Notes under the pieces: generated by a model
What the model saw: the letters and a program-made list of their open reading frames with translations, nothing else
Told to the model about the DNA's origin: nothing
Databases searched by the model: none
Shown: positions 8,712 through 16,588 of the stretch, piece by piece
Layout of the letters: the number at the start of each line of letters is the position of its first letter
Numbering within the stretch: the first letter of the stretch is position 1
NCBI GenBank assembly: GCA_034519525.1
Contig: JAXHOJ010000033.1
Location: 1 to 64,000, forward strand
Length of the DNA stretch: 64,000 nucleotides
Source: Gemmobacter sp034519525
GTDB lineage: Bacteria > Pseudomonadota > Alphaproteobacteria > Rhodobacterales > Rhodobacteraceae
Reading direction: 5' to 3'
Program-made: the position numbers and the translations under genes

Positions 8712-9623
8712 ATGTCCGACAGCAAGCCCGTTTTCGACCCCATGCCCAATCTTCCCACCCTGGCCAATCCTGCGCCCAATCCTGCGCCCATGGCAGAGCG
8801 TCCCGGCACCGATCAGGTGCCGGTGGACAGCCGCCATGCCCGCCAGATCGCCCGGCGGCAGCTGATGGCCGAAGCGGTGATGGCCGAGGGCACGATGCGG
8901 ATCGAGGATCTGACGGAACGGTTCGGCATCAGCCTGATGACCGCCCACCGCGATCTGGATGAGCTGGTCGGGCGCGGCCTGTTGCGCAAGACGCGCGGCA
9001 TCGTCTCTGCCGCGCCCACCAGCCTGATCGAATCGAGCGATGTCTATCGCGCCTCGCGCCAGTCGGTGGAAAAGCGCGCCATTGCCGCCGCCGCCGTGGC
9101 GCTGATCGAGCCGGGGCAGGCGGTGTTCTTTGATGACAGCACGACCGTGCTGCAGATGGTGCCGCATCTGGCCGCGCGGGTGCCGCTGACCGCGATCACC
9201 AATTCCCTGACGCTGATGAACGCGCTGAAGGGGATGCGCGATATCACGCTGCTGGGCTTGGGCGGGCAGTTCCACAACTGGTGCAATGCCTTCATGGGGC
9301 CGGTGACCACTGCCGAAATCCGCCGTCTGCGCGCCGATCTGGTGTTTCTGTCGATGGCGGCGATCACCGATGACATGGTGTTTCACCAAAGCCCGGAAAT
9401 GGCGGAAACCAAGCGCGCCATGTTCGACAGCGCGGCCCGGCGGGTGCTGCTGGCCGATCACACCAAATTCGACCGCCGCGCGCTTCATGCCATGTGCGGG
9501 CTGGATGAATTCGATGTGGTGATCGTGGATGCCGCCACGCCCCCCCGCCTGCTGGACCGGATGCGCAGCCGGGGCATCCGGGTGCAGATCGCGCCGCCCC
9601 TGCCGGAAGCAGGCGAGCCCTGA
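8712..9623 (+). CDS. DeoR/GlpR-family transcriptional regulator
   Basis: A 303-residue protein with an N-terminal winged helix (ARQIARRQLMAEAVMAEGTM, then IEDLTERFGISLMTAHRDLDEL) and a DeoR-type C-terminal sensor domain in which FFDDSTTVLQM and ITNSLTLMNAL are recognisable. This domain usually binds a phosphorylated sugar and releases operator DNA. The start at 8712 is set by AGGAGG 7 bases upstream. Its place after the importer operon suggests it controls both polyol operons through the repeats at 3588 and 3996. Brucella uses a SorC-type EryD at this pathway, so the regulator class differs here. Confidence 0.82.
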   Translation: MSDSKPVFDPMPNLPTLANPAPNPAPMAERPGTDQVPVDSRHARQIARRQLMAEAVMAEGTMRIEDLTERFGISLMTAHRDLDELVGRGLLRKTRGIVSAAPTSLIESSDVYRASRQSVEKRAIAAAAVALIEPGQAVFFDDSTTVLQMVPHLAARVPLTAITNSLTLMNALKGMRDITLLGLGGQFHNWCNAFMGPVTTAEIRRLRADLVFLSMAAITDDMVFHQSPEMAETKRAMFDSAARRVLLADHTKFDRRALHAMCGLDEFDVVIVDAATPPRLLDRMRSRGIRVQIAPPLPEAGEP

Positions 9624-9702
9624 CCCCGCAAGCGCGCGCAACAACCGCTTTGGCTTGGCGCCGATCCGCGCTATCCTGTGCCATCGGGCAAGGGAGGCGG
9701 AT

Positions 9703-10401
9703 ATGCGCAGGTTGGGCGTCATCGGCTGTCTGCTGGCAGGGGGCCTTCTGGCCGCGCCGCCGCTGTTTGCCGCCGATCCTTCGGTGACCTGTTCCACCGA
9801 ATATACCCGCCGCATGGCCATTGCCGCCTCGGATTATGCCGAACCGAATCCGGCCTGGGCCTATTGGGTGGATGTGGCAGGCCAGCGGCAGGGCCCCTGG
9901 ACGATCATCGACATCAAGCGCGAAATGCTGCTGGGCCGCCTGCCCAGGGGGCTGTATTTCCATCCGGCCAATGGCAAGGGCGGCTGGCAATGGTCGGCCA
10001 ACGCGCCGGAATTCGATCCCTTGCCGCCCGATCCGGCGGTGACGGATGCCGAGATCGCGCAGGGGCTGAAGGCGCTGCTGGAAGGCTGCTGGGTGTCCGA
10101 TCCGGTGGCCGAGGCGGCGGGGCAGGAGACCGTCTGGCTGTTTCTGCTGTTCGATACCGGGCCGTTCTTCCCTTCGCGCGGGGTGCGCGACCGGGCCACG
10201 GGCGCAGAGGGGTTCTGGTTCACCCGCAGCTCGAACCGGCATTGGGGCATCGCGGGCCAGCAGGGGCGGAATTTCCGCCTTGTGCTGCCCGATATCGGCT
10301 ATCTTGATCCGGTGGACGAGGTTCCGGCGCGGATCGTGGATCGCAATACGCTGGTGATCGAGCTGCCGGGGGCGGGCGGCGTGGTGTTCCGGCGGATGTA
10401 G
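9703..10401 (+). CDS. Secreted protein with GYF-like domain, function unknown
   Basis: A 232-residue protein with a signal peptide (MRRLGVIGCLLAGGLLAAPP, cleavage near LFAAD). Residues of about 50-100 read YWVDVAGQRQGPWTIIDIKREM then LLGRLPRGLYFHPANGKGG and WQWSA, resembling the GYF_2 peptide-binding fold; the rest (FLLFDTGPFFPSRGV, FWFTRSSNRHWGI) is not recognised. AGGGAGG precedes the ATG. It is the first gene after the polyol locus and is followed by a small membrane protein and the CHAT/caspase cluster, but a functional link with them is only positional. Confidence 0.6.
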   Translation: MRRLGVIGCLLAGGLLAAPPLFAADPSVTCSTEYTRRMAIAASDYAEPNPAWAYWVDVAGQRQGPWTIIDIKREMLLGRLPRGLYFHPANGKGGWQWSANAPEFDPLPPDPAVTDAEIAQGLKALLEGCWVSDPVAEAAGQETVWLFLLFDTGPFFPSRGVRDRATGAEGFWFTRSSNRHWGIAGQQGRNFRLVLPDIGYLDPVDEVPARIVDRNTLVIELPGAGGVVFRRM

Positions 10402-10415
10402 GCGGGCAGCAGGGC

Positions 10416-10460
10416 TGGGCAGGGCAAGACTGGGCAGGGCAAGACTGGGCAGGGCAAGGC
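10416..10460 (+). repeat. Three tandem copies of a 15-bp unit
   Basis: TGGGCAGGGCAAGAC occurs at 10416, 10431 and, with one change (AAGGC), at 10446. The array lies in the gap between the GYF-like gene and the membrane protein gene, ending 12 bases before its GTG start. Confidence 0.85.
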
Positions 10461-10472
10461 GGGGAAGGGGAT

Positions 10473-10943
10473 GTGACGGCAGCGATGGGCGATACGACAG
10501 GGAACTTGGCGGGGCCGCCGGCAGAGGAAATCCGCATATCGCATCTGAAATACAGCGAAACCGTCACCTTCGCGCTGCAACTGCGGGGCAGGGCCGATAC
10601 CGAATGGCAGCGCGTGGTGAACATGCATGCGGCCCTGATTGCGGTGATGATCTTCTTTGCCAATGAAACCGATGGCTTTCTGACGGCGCGCATCCTCGTC
10701 TTTGTGTTCTATACCTATAATGTGGCGGTGGCGCTGGTGAACCTGCGCGAGGCTTTCGCGGGCCTGCGCGCCGTGTCCAATGATCTGCGGCTGTTTCCGC
10801 AGCCGCCCTCGGGGGGCGAGGGGCTGCAATGGCTGACGCGGCGGGGCTTTCGTTATGATGCCACATTGCAATGCGGGTTGCTGGTCGTGGTCTGGGCGGT
10901 GATCGGCATCCTGCTGCTGGCGCCGGGGCCGCTGCAGATCTAG
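10473..10943 (+). CDS. Small membrane protein, function unknown
   Basis: The 156-residue protein has three hydrophobic segments (AALIAVMIFFANET, ILVFVFYTYNVAVALV and LLVVVWAVIGILLLAPG) and no motif I recognise. The GTG start at 10473 is preferred because GGGGAAGGGG lies directly upstream; ATG 10485 lacks a ribosome site. It converges with the CHAT gene, the two stop codons overlapping around 10940-10943. Confidence 0.55.
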   Translation: MTAAMGDTTGNLAGPPAEEIRISHLKYSETVTFALQLRGRADTEWQRVVNMHAALIAVMIFFANETDGFLTARILVFVFYTYNVAVALVNLREAFAGLRAVSNDLRLFPQPPSGGEGLQWLTRRGFRYDATLQCGLLVVVWAVIGILLLAPGPLQI

Positions 10944-13900
10944 CCCGCATCCCCGACCAGCGCGAAAGGCCCCCACCAGCCGGGATGCAGCGCATGGGGC
11001 GGGGTGGCGGGATCATCCAGGATCGCCAGCATGGCGCGGCGCAATGCTTCGGCCCGGTCTGGCGCATCGGGGGCGGCCATGGCCTGCACAAGCCCGGTGG
11101 TCAGATCGGTGGCGGCATCGCTGTAAACCGGCCAGTGCGAAACCAGCAGGCTGCGCGCCCCGGCCAGAAAGAAGGCGCTGGCCAGACCGGCGAAACCCTC
11201 ATCAGCCTCGGACGATCCGGCGGCGGTATTGCAGGCCGACAGCAGCACGAAATCGGCATCCAGCCGCAGGCCTGCGATTTCTGCCGTGGTCAGCAGCCCG
11301 TCATCCTGCGCATCGGGCAGGGCGGGCGGCGTCAGCACCAGCCCGGCTTCGGCGGCGCCCACCTCGCCCGCGATCAGCCCATGGGTGGCAAAGGCCAGCA
11401 GGCGATAGCGGGCCAGCTCGCCCCGCGCGCTCAGGTCTTTCAGGCGGGTTTCGGTGGCATCGCCCTGCAGCAGCACCGATCCCGGCGCGGCGCCCAGCTG
11501 GCTTGCGTTGCGTTCCAGCTCGCAGCGGGTGTCGGGCAGGGCGGGCAGCGCCGCCAGCGCCTGCCCGTCGGCCTGCCCCCCATCGCGCAGGATCGGCTGG
11601 CTGCCGGGCAGCAGGGCGGTGGCCAGCAGCGCCGTTTCGGGCGGGGAGCCGCAATCATAGGGCAGCACACCATCGGCCTGCGCCCCGATCAGCGGATCGC
11701 CCATGCCGAAAAACGGCCGGTCGGCGGCGCTGGGGCGGCCGGCGGCATGGCGCAGCGCCGCAAGGCTGGCGACCGAGGGCAGGATGGTCACCGCCATGCG
11801 CCGGATCAGCCAGGGTGCCGCGCGCAGGTCGCTGCCCGGCCCCGGCGCCTCGGTCAGCGTCAGGTGAAAGGGCAGGGCGGCCAGCGCCCGGTCGGGCACG
11901 ATGATGACGGCGCGCTTGCCCTGCAGGGCCGGGGCCACCGGGGCCAGCAGATCGAGCCAGGCACGATGGGCCAGCGCCAGATCGAATCCGGGGCCTGCCG
12001 GTTCTTCTTCGTCCGTCAGGCTGAAGGCGCCACGCGTGCCACTGCCCCCGGCCCCGCAGCGCCGGTCGGTCAGTGCTGCGGCGCAGCGCAGATCGCGGGC
12101 CAGCTGTGCCAGCCCTTCGCGCGGCGGCAGGGGGGCGGCCATATATCCATCGCGGGTGATGGCAAAGACATGGCCCTGATCCCCCGGGGCGGTGGCATAA
12201 AGCAGCAGCGCCTCGTCCGGGGCCAGCAGGCGCATCGTTGCCAGCAGATCCACCGGCCGGGGATCGGCCAGCGCGGCATATTCGGGAAAGCGGGCGGCAA
12301 CATCGGTTTCCACCTGCGCCAGATCGCGGCGGGCGGCCAGCATCGCATTGCGGGCCGGGCTGGTATCCCCGGGCTTGGCCAAAGCTGTCAGATAGCCGTC
12401 ACGCGTCAGGGCCAGCCCGCGTTCGGCGCCTTCCAGCTGCCGGGCCAGATCGGCGGCACCGGGCGCGCGGCCCAGCAGCCGGGCCGTGGCACGGCCCAAA
12501 GCGGCGCCGGCCGCCAGATCATTCACCCTTTGCGCCACCTGAAACGCCTCGGTAAAGCGGTTGTCGGCCTCGGCCCCCTGCGCCGCATCGGCGGCGGCCA
12601 GCGCCAGCGTCACATGGCCGGGCAGATGGTCACGGGCGGCAGGCTCCTGCCGCCGGTCGGCCTGGGTCAGTGCGGCGGTGGCGGCGCGATAGGCCGGCAG
12701 GGCTGCCGCATCCGCGCCGCGCATGTGCAGCAGCTGTGCCCGGGCGGCCTGCAGATAGGCGCGGGGCGGGGCTTCGGATTCCAGCGCGGTGATCGCCCGG
12801 TCAAGATAAGCCAAGGCGACATCACCCTGACCGATGCTGCTGGCGGCAGCGGCCGCCTCGGCCAGCGCCAGCGTGGCTGGTGTGCCCCCGGCGGTGATCT
12901 CTGCCGCCGCATCGGCACCGGGCAGCCCCAGCGCATCGGCCAGCAAGACCACGCGCAGCCGCAAGGGATCGCCGGGGGGCAGGGTGGATGCGGCCTGCAG
13001 CGCGTGGCCCGCGGCCTCTGTCGCGGCCTTGCCCTGCCGCAGGCGCGCCAGATCCAGCCACAGCTGCGCCGCCGGGGCCGATTGCGCCCCGGCCAGCGGG
13101 ATCACCTGTTCCAGCGCCTCGCGCAGCGCGGCCTCGGCCCGGTCGGGCGCACCAGCCGCCAGATGCAGATCGCGCAGCAGCCCGGCCAGAAACACCCAGG
13201 CCTCTGGCCGGTGCCGTTCCGCCGATCCGCGCAGCAGATCCTGTGCCGCCGCCAGATCCGCGCCCGCGCCGGACAGATCGCCGCCATCCTGCCGCAGCAC
13301 GGCACGCCCCGCCCGGGCGGCAATGGTCTGCGCCACCCATGCGCCCGGCACCGGGTCGGGGGGCACCAGCGCCAGCGCCCGGTCATAGGTCGCTGCCGCC
13401 TGTGCCCGCCGCCCGGCATCGGTATAGGCCGCCGCCAGCCGCACCAGCGCGCGGAAGCTGGGCAGGCCGGGCGCGCCGGTTTCGCGCAGCGGGGCCAGCA
13501 GCGCCGAAGCCTCGGCCAGCGCGATGGCCGGCCGGTGATCGCCCGCCGATGTCAGATCGGCGGCCAGCTGCCCGATCCGTTCACCGGGATCAACGGCGAG
13601 GCTGGCCATATAGCTTGCAGGCATCTCGGCCAGCCGCAGCGCCCAGGCCAGCGCCAGATCGGCGCGGCCCGCCGTGGCCGTGGCCCCCAGCAGCGCCAGA
13701 TAGCTGGTCACCACCAGCGGATCATCGCGCTGCACCTGCGCCAGCGCGATACGCCCCGCCGCATCGGCCGCCACCGCATCGCCCTGCGCCAGCGCCGCCA
13801 TCATCGGCGCCATCTGCTGCGCCTGCCGGTTCTGCGCCGCCGCCAGATCGGATTCCCGGCGGCTGCCCTCGGCAATCCAGCCGCCGATCACCGCTTCGGG

Positions 13901-14698
13901 GTCGCCCAAGGGTTCGGCGGCATCGGCAAAGGCCAGATCCAGCTGGTCGATCAGCCAGCCTGCCCGCAGTGTGCCGCCCGGCGCATCCAGCCGCAGCACC
14001 GGCGCGGCATGGGCAAAGGCATCGGCGGGGCGGCCCGCATCCATCTGCGCCAGCGCCGCGATCAGCGCACCCTCCTGCCAGCGCGGCGGCAGGCCGGGCG
14101 GTGCATCGGCCCCCAGCACCGCCAGCTCGGCCCCCAGCAGGGCGGCGGCCTCGGTCTCTGGGGCGGCGGCGGTCAGCAGATGTTCCCCCAGCGCGGCCAG
14201 CGCCGCCAGCAGATCGGCCAGCGCCTGCCGGTCGGTGATGCGGCCATCCGTGCCCATCGCCGCGGCATGGCCCGCCCGCGCCAGCCGCACCGCCCGCAGC
14301 AGATGGCCGCGTGCCACATCGTCCTGTTCCAGCGCGCTGGCACTCGCCCCCAGCAGCACAAGCGGGCCGGACAGCCGCGCCGCCTCGGCCCCGAACAGCT
14401 GCGCCCCTTCGGCCAGCAGGGCCTGTGCCTGATCGCGGGCGGCCTCTATCTCACCGGCCTCAAAGCTGGTTTCGGCCTGCGCCAGCCGCGCCTCCCATTG
14501 CGCGGCCGGGCTGTCGGCTGCTGCCAATGCCGCATCCGCCAGGGCGGCAGCCCCGGCCAGATCGCCCGCCTCACGCGCCAGCAGGGCCTGCGCCAGCTCC
14601 GGCCACCGGCCCGAGGCCCCGGCATCGGCACAGGCCGGACCAGCGGCCATACCGGGCGCCAGCGCCAGCCAGATCAGGGCCAGCGCGCGGCAGCTCAT
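10940..14698 (-). CDS. Secreted CHAT-domain protease with long TPR-like helical region
   Basis: The 1252-residue protein has a signal peptide (LALIWLALAPGMAAGPACA), about 850 residues of Ala/Leu-rich helical repeats that look TPR-like, and a C-terminal CHAT domain. The caspase-like dyad is visible as FATHG (His near 1106) and LLSACNTAAG (Cys near 1156). CHAT proteins are caspase-HetF-type cysteine peptidases; cytoplasmic relatives act in Craspase and gasdermin defence, whereas this one should be periplasmic. Its ATG at 14698 overlaps the stop of the DUF900 gene, so the two are coupled. Substrate unknown. Confidence 0.8.
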   Translation of the reverse strand: MSCRALALIWLALAPGMAAGPACADAGASGRWPELAQALLAREAGDLAGAAALADAALAAADSPAAQWEARLAQAETSFEAGEIEAARDQAQALLAEGAQLFGAEAARLSGPLVLLGASASALEQDDVARGHLLRAVRLARAGHAAAMGTDGRITDRQALADLLAALAALGEHLLTAAAPETEAAALLGAELAVLGADAPPGLPPRWQEGALIAALAQMDAGRPADAFAHAAPVLRLDAPGGTLRAGWLIDQLDLAFADAAEPLGDPEAVIGGWIAEGSRRESDLAAAQNRQAQQMAPMMAALAQGDAVAADAAGRIALAQVQRDDPLVVTSYLALLGATATAGRADLALAWALRLAEMPASYMASLAVDPGERIGQLAADLTSAGDHRPAIALAEASALLAPLRETGAPGLPSFRALVRLAAAYTDAGRRAQAAATYDRALALVPPDPVPGAWVAQTIAARAGRAVLRQDGGDLSGAGADLAAAQDLLRGSAERHRPEAWVFLAGLLRDLHLAAGAPDRAEAALREALEQVIPLAGAQSAPAAQLWLDLARLRQGKAATEAAGHALQAASTLPPGDPLRLRVVLLADALGLPGADAAAEITAGGTPATLALAEAAAAASSIGQGDVALAYLDRAITALESEAPPRAYLQAARAQLLHMRGADAAALPAYRAATAALTQADRRQEPAARDHLPGHVTLALAAADAAQGAEADNRFTEAFQVAQRVNDLAAGAALGRATARLLGRAPGAADLARQLEGAERGLALTRDGYLTALAKPGDTSPARNAMLAARRDLAQVETDVAARFPEYAALADPRPVDLLATMRLLAPDEALLLYATAPGDQGHVFAITRDGYMAAPLPPREGLAQLARDLRCAAALTDRRCGAGGSGTRGAFSLTDEEEPAGPGFDLALAHRAWLDLLAPVAPALQGKRAVIIVPDRALAALPFHLTLTEAPGPGSDLRAAPWLIRRMAVTILPSVASLAALRHAAGRPSAADRPFFGMGDPLIGAQADGVLPYDCGSPPETALLATALLPGSQPILRDGGQADGQALAALPALPDTRCELERNASQLGAAPGSVLLQGDATETRLKDLSARGELARYRLLAFATHGLIAGEVGAAEAGLVLTPPALPDAQDDGLLTTAEIAGLRLDADFVLLSACNTAAGSSEADEGFAGLASAFFLAGARSLLVSHWPVYSDAATDLTTGLVQAMAAPDAPDRAEALRRAMLAILDDPATPPHALHPGWWGPFALVGDAG

Positions 14699-16464
14699 GG
14701 CGCCATCATCCGCAGCACCACCGGCGCCAGCGCCGCCTGCAACGCCTGATCGCTGACCAGCCGCGCCAGCTCTGCCTCTGCGGCCTGCGCGGTGCCGATC
14801 TCTTCGGCCTGCAGGCTGCCCATCACCGCCAGCAGCGCCTCGTCCGGGCAATCCGCCGCCACATAGCGCCACAGCGGCGCGGTGGCGGGCGCCTGCACCG
14901 GCTGCAATCCGCAGCGGCGCGCGGGATCCAGATCGCGCCAGAACAGCGCCACCAGATCGGCCAGCGCCGAGCGGTCATCCGCGAAATAGCCATGCGCCAG
15001 CATGTCTTCGCCCAGTTCCGACATATCCACACTGTCCAGATCGGGGGCTGCCAGCAGATCGGCGCCGCCTTGCCCGGCCCGGGGCGCATCGCCATGCAGC
15101 CGCCGCGAGGCCACCAGCGCCCAATCGTTTTCCGAGGCATAAAGCGTCAGCCGCCGCGCCAGTGGCCGCAGCGTGGGCAGCATTTCGGCAAACAGCCCGG
15201 CATCGACATCCGGCGCGGCAAAGATCACCTGCCCGAAGACCGGCGCATCCGCCGCCGTCTGCCCCCGCCGCAGCGCCATCAGTTCCAGCGCTTCGGTCAG
15301 GGCGCGGTTGCCCATGGAATGGGCCACGATATGCACGGTTTCCGCGCCCGATTGCGCCACCACCTGATCCAGAAACCGCGACAGCCGCCGCGCTGACAGC
15401 TGCACCACCGCCGCATCGGGGATATAGCCGATGGTCGACCCGCGCGAGGGCCAGGAATACAGGATCGGCACGCCCGCAAAGCGCATGTCATAGGCCAGCT
15501 GCGCTGCCCGCCGCGCCGCCGCATCAAAGGCCACGTTATAGCCATGGATGAAGACGAAGGCCTCTTTCCGGTCGCGCGCCGCCATCCTGCCCTGCATCCG
15601 GGCAAAGAAATCGGCCCCCGCCAGCGGTGTGATGCTGTGCAGCGTGATATGCCGCGCCGGATCTTGCGCAAATTCCAAAGACCAGACCGAGGGCGCCTCG
15701 ATCGCACCGGGGCGGTGGCTGTCGGGCACCGTCACCTCCACCACGCCGGTTTCCAGCGGGCCACGGCCATGGCCATAGAATTCCGCCGGATAGTCCGATC
15801 CGCTGCGGGCGCGGTCGGTGGCATAGAACACCTCGACCGTGGCAAAGCCGGTGCCATCGCCCCGCGCGCCCGTCACCGGAACCGGCGGGGCCAGCGCGGC
15901 CATCCGGCCTGCGGCATAGGCCTGCACGCCCGCCGGATCGCCCATGGCCTGCGCCAGCGCTTCCAGCCGTGCCAGTGTATCGGCCAGCACGGCGGCGGGC
16001 ATGGCCCCATCGCGCTGATCGGCCAGCACGGCCTCTTCGGCCCGGCGCGCGGCGGCCAGATCGCCCGCCGCCTGATACAGCCGCGCTGCCGCGCGCCACA
16101 AAGGCACGGGGTCATGGCCCAGCCTGTCGCGGTGGCGGGCGGCAAAGCGTGCCAGATCGTCATAAACCGCCGCAGCCTCGGCCGCCTTGCCCTGCGTTTC
16201 CAGAATTTCGGCGGCCAGCCGGTTCAGATCAAAGGCCGCGCGCGGATCGGCGGCCAGGCCCGGATCGGCCAGCAGGGCGCGGATCTCGGTCAGCGCCGCT
16301 TCGGGATCAAGCGCCGCATCGGCCCCCAGCGCCATCAGCCGCAGCTGCGCATCCGCCTGCGCCGGGGCAGGGGCCGGCACCAGCGCCAGCATCAGTGCCA
16401 AGGCCGCAGCACAGGGCCGCCAGATTGGCCGCCCGAAATGCCGCCAGAAAGCCCGGTTCCGCAT
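14695..16464 (-). CDS. Exported DUF900-type alpha/beta hydrolase
   Basis: About 589 residues from the start at 16464 (MRNRAFWRH), which has AGGGGG 9 bases upstream; ATG 16473 lies too close to it. A signal segment (ALALMLALVPAPAPAQA) is followed by a helical, TPR-like stretch and then a DUF900 hydrolase: VEVFYATDRARSGSDYP, FVFIHGYNVAFDAAARRA, YSWPSRGSTIGYIPD and the nucleophile elbow VAHSMGNRAL. Such proteins are presumed lipases or esterases. It shares an operon with the CHAT protease and diverges from the metacaspase gene across about 125 bases. Confidence 0.78.
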   Translation of the reverse strand: MRNRAFWRHFGRPIWRPCAAALALMLALVPAPAPAQADAQLRLMALGADAALDPEAALTEIRALLADPGLAADPRAAFDLNRLAAEILETQGKAAEAAAVYDDLARFAARHRDRLGHDPVPLWRAAARLYQAAGDLAAARRAEEAVLADQRDGAMPAAVLADTLARLEALAQAMGDPAGVQAYAAGRMAALAPPVPVTGARGDGTGFATVEVFYATDRARSGSDYPAEFYGHGRGPLETGVVEVTVPDSHRPGAIEAPSVWSLEFAQDPARHITLHSITPLAGADFFARMQGRMAARDRKEAFVFIHGYNVAFDAAARRAAQLAYDMRFAGVPILYSWPSRGSTIGYIPDAAVVQLSARRLSRFLDQVVAQSGAETVHIVAHSMGNRALTEALELMALRRGQTAADAPVFGQVIFAAPDVDAGLFAEMLPTLRPLARRLTLYASENDWALVASRRLHGDAPRAGQGGADLLAAPDLDSVDMSELGEDMLAHGYFADDRSALADLVALFWRDLDPARRCGLQPVQAPATAPLWRYVAADCPDEALLAVMGSLQAEEIGTAQAAEAELARLVSDQALQAALAPVVLRMMAP

Positions 16465-16588
16465 CCCGTTCATCCCCCTGCACCGGGCTGCCGGGGCCTG
16501 CCCGGTCAGCCACAAGACATCACCGAAACATGCGATAGGCCGAAGCCCCGATCCAGTGTAACCTGAGCCTATTCGGCATGACCAGAAT

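Noticed and set aside
10871..14749. A 1292-codon open frame antisense to the CHAT gene, very rich in Gly, Gln, Arg and Pro
   Set aside because: Mirror of a GC-rich gene with strong third-position bias; no domain, no signal peptide, and the opposite strand has clear catalytic motifs.
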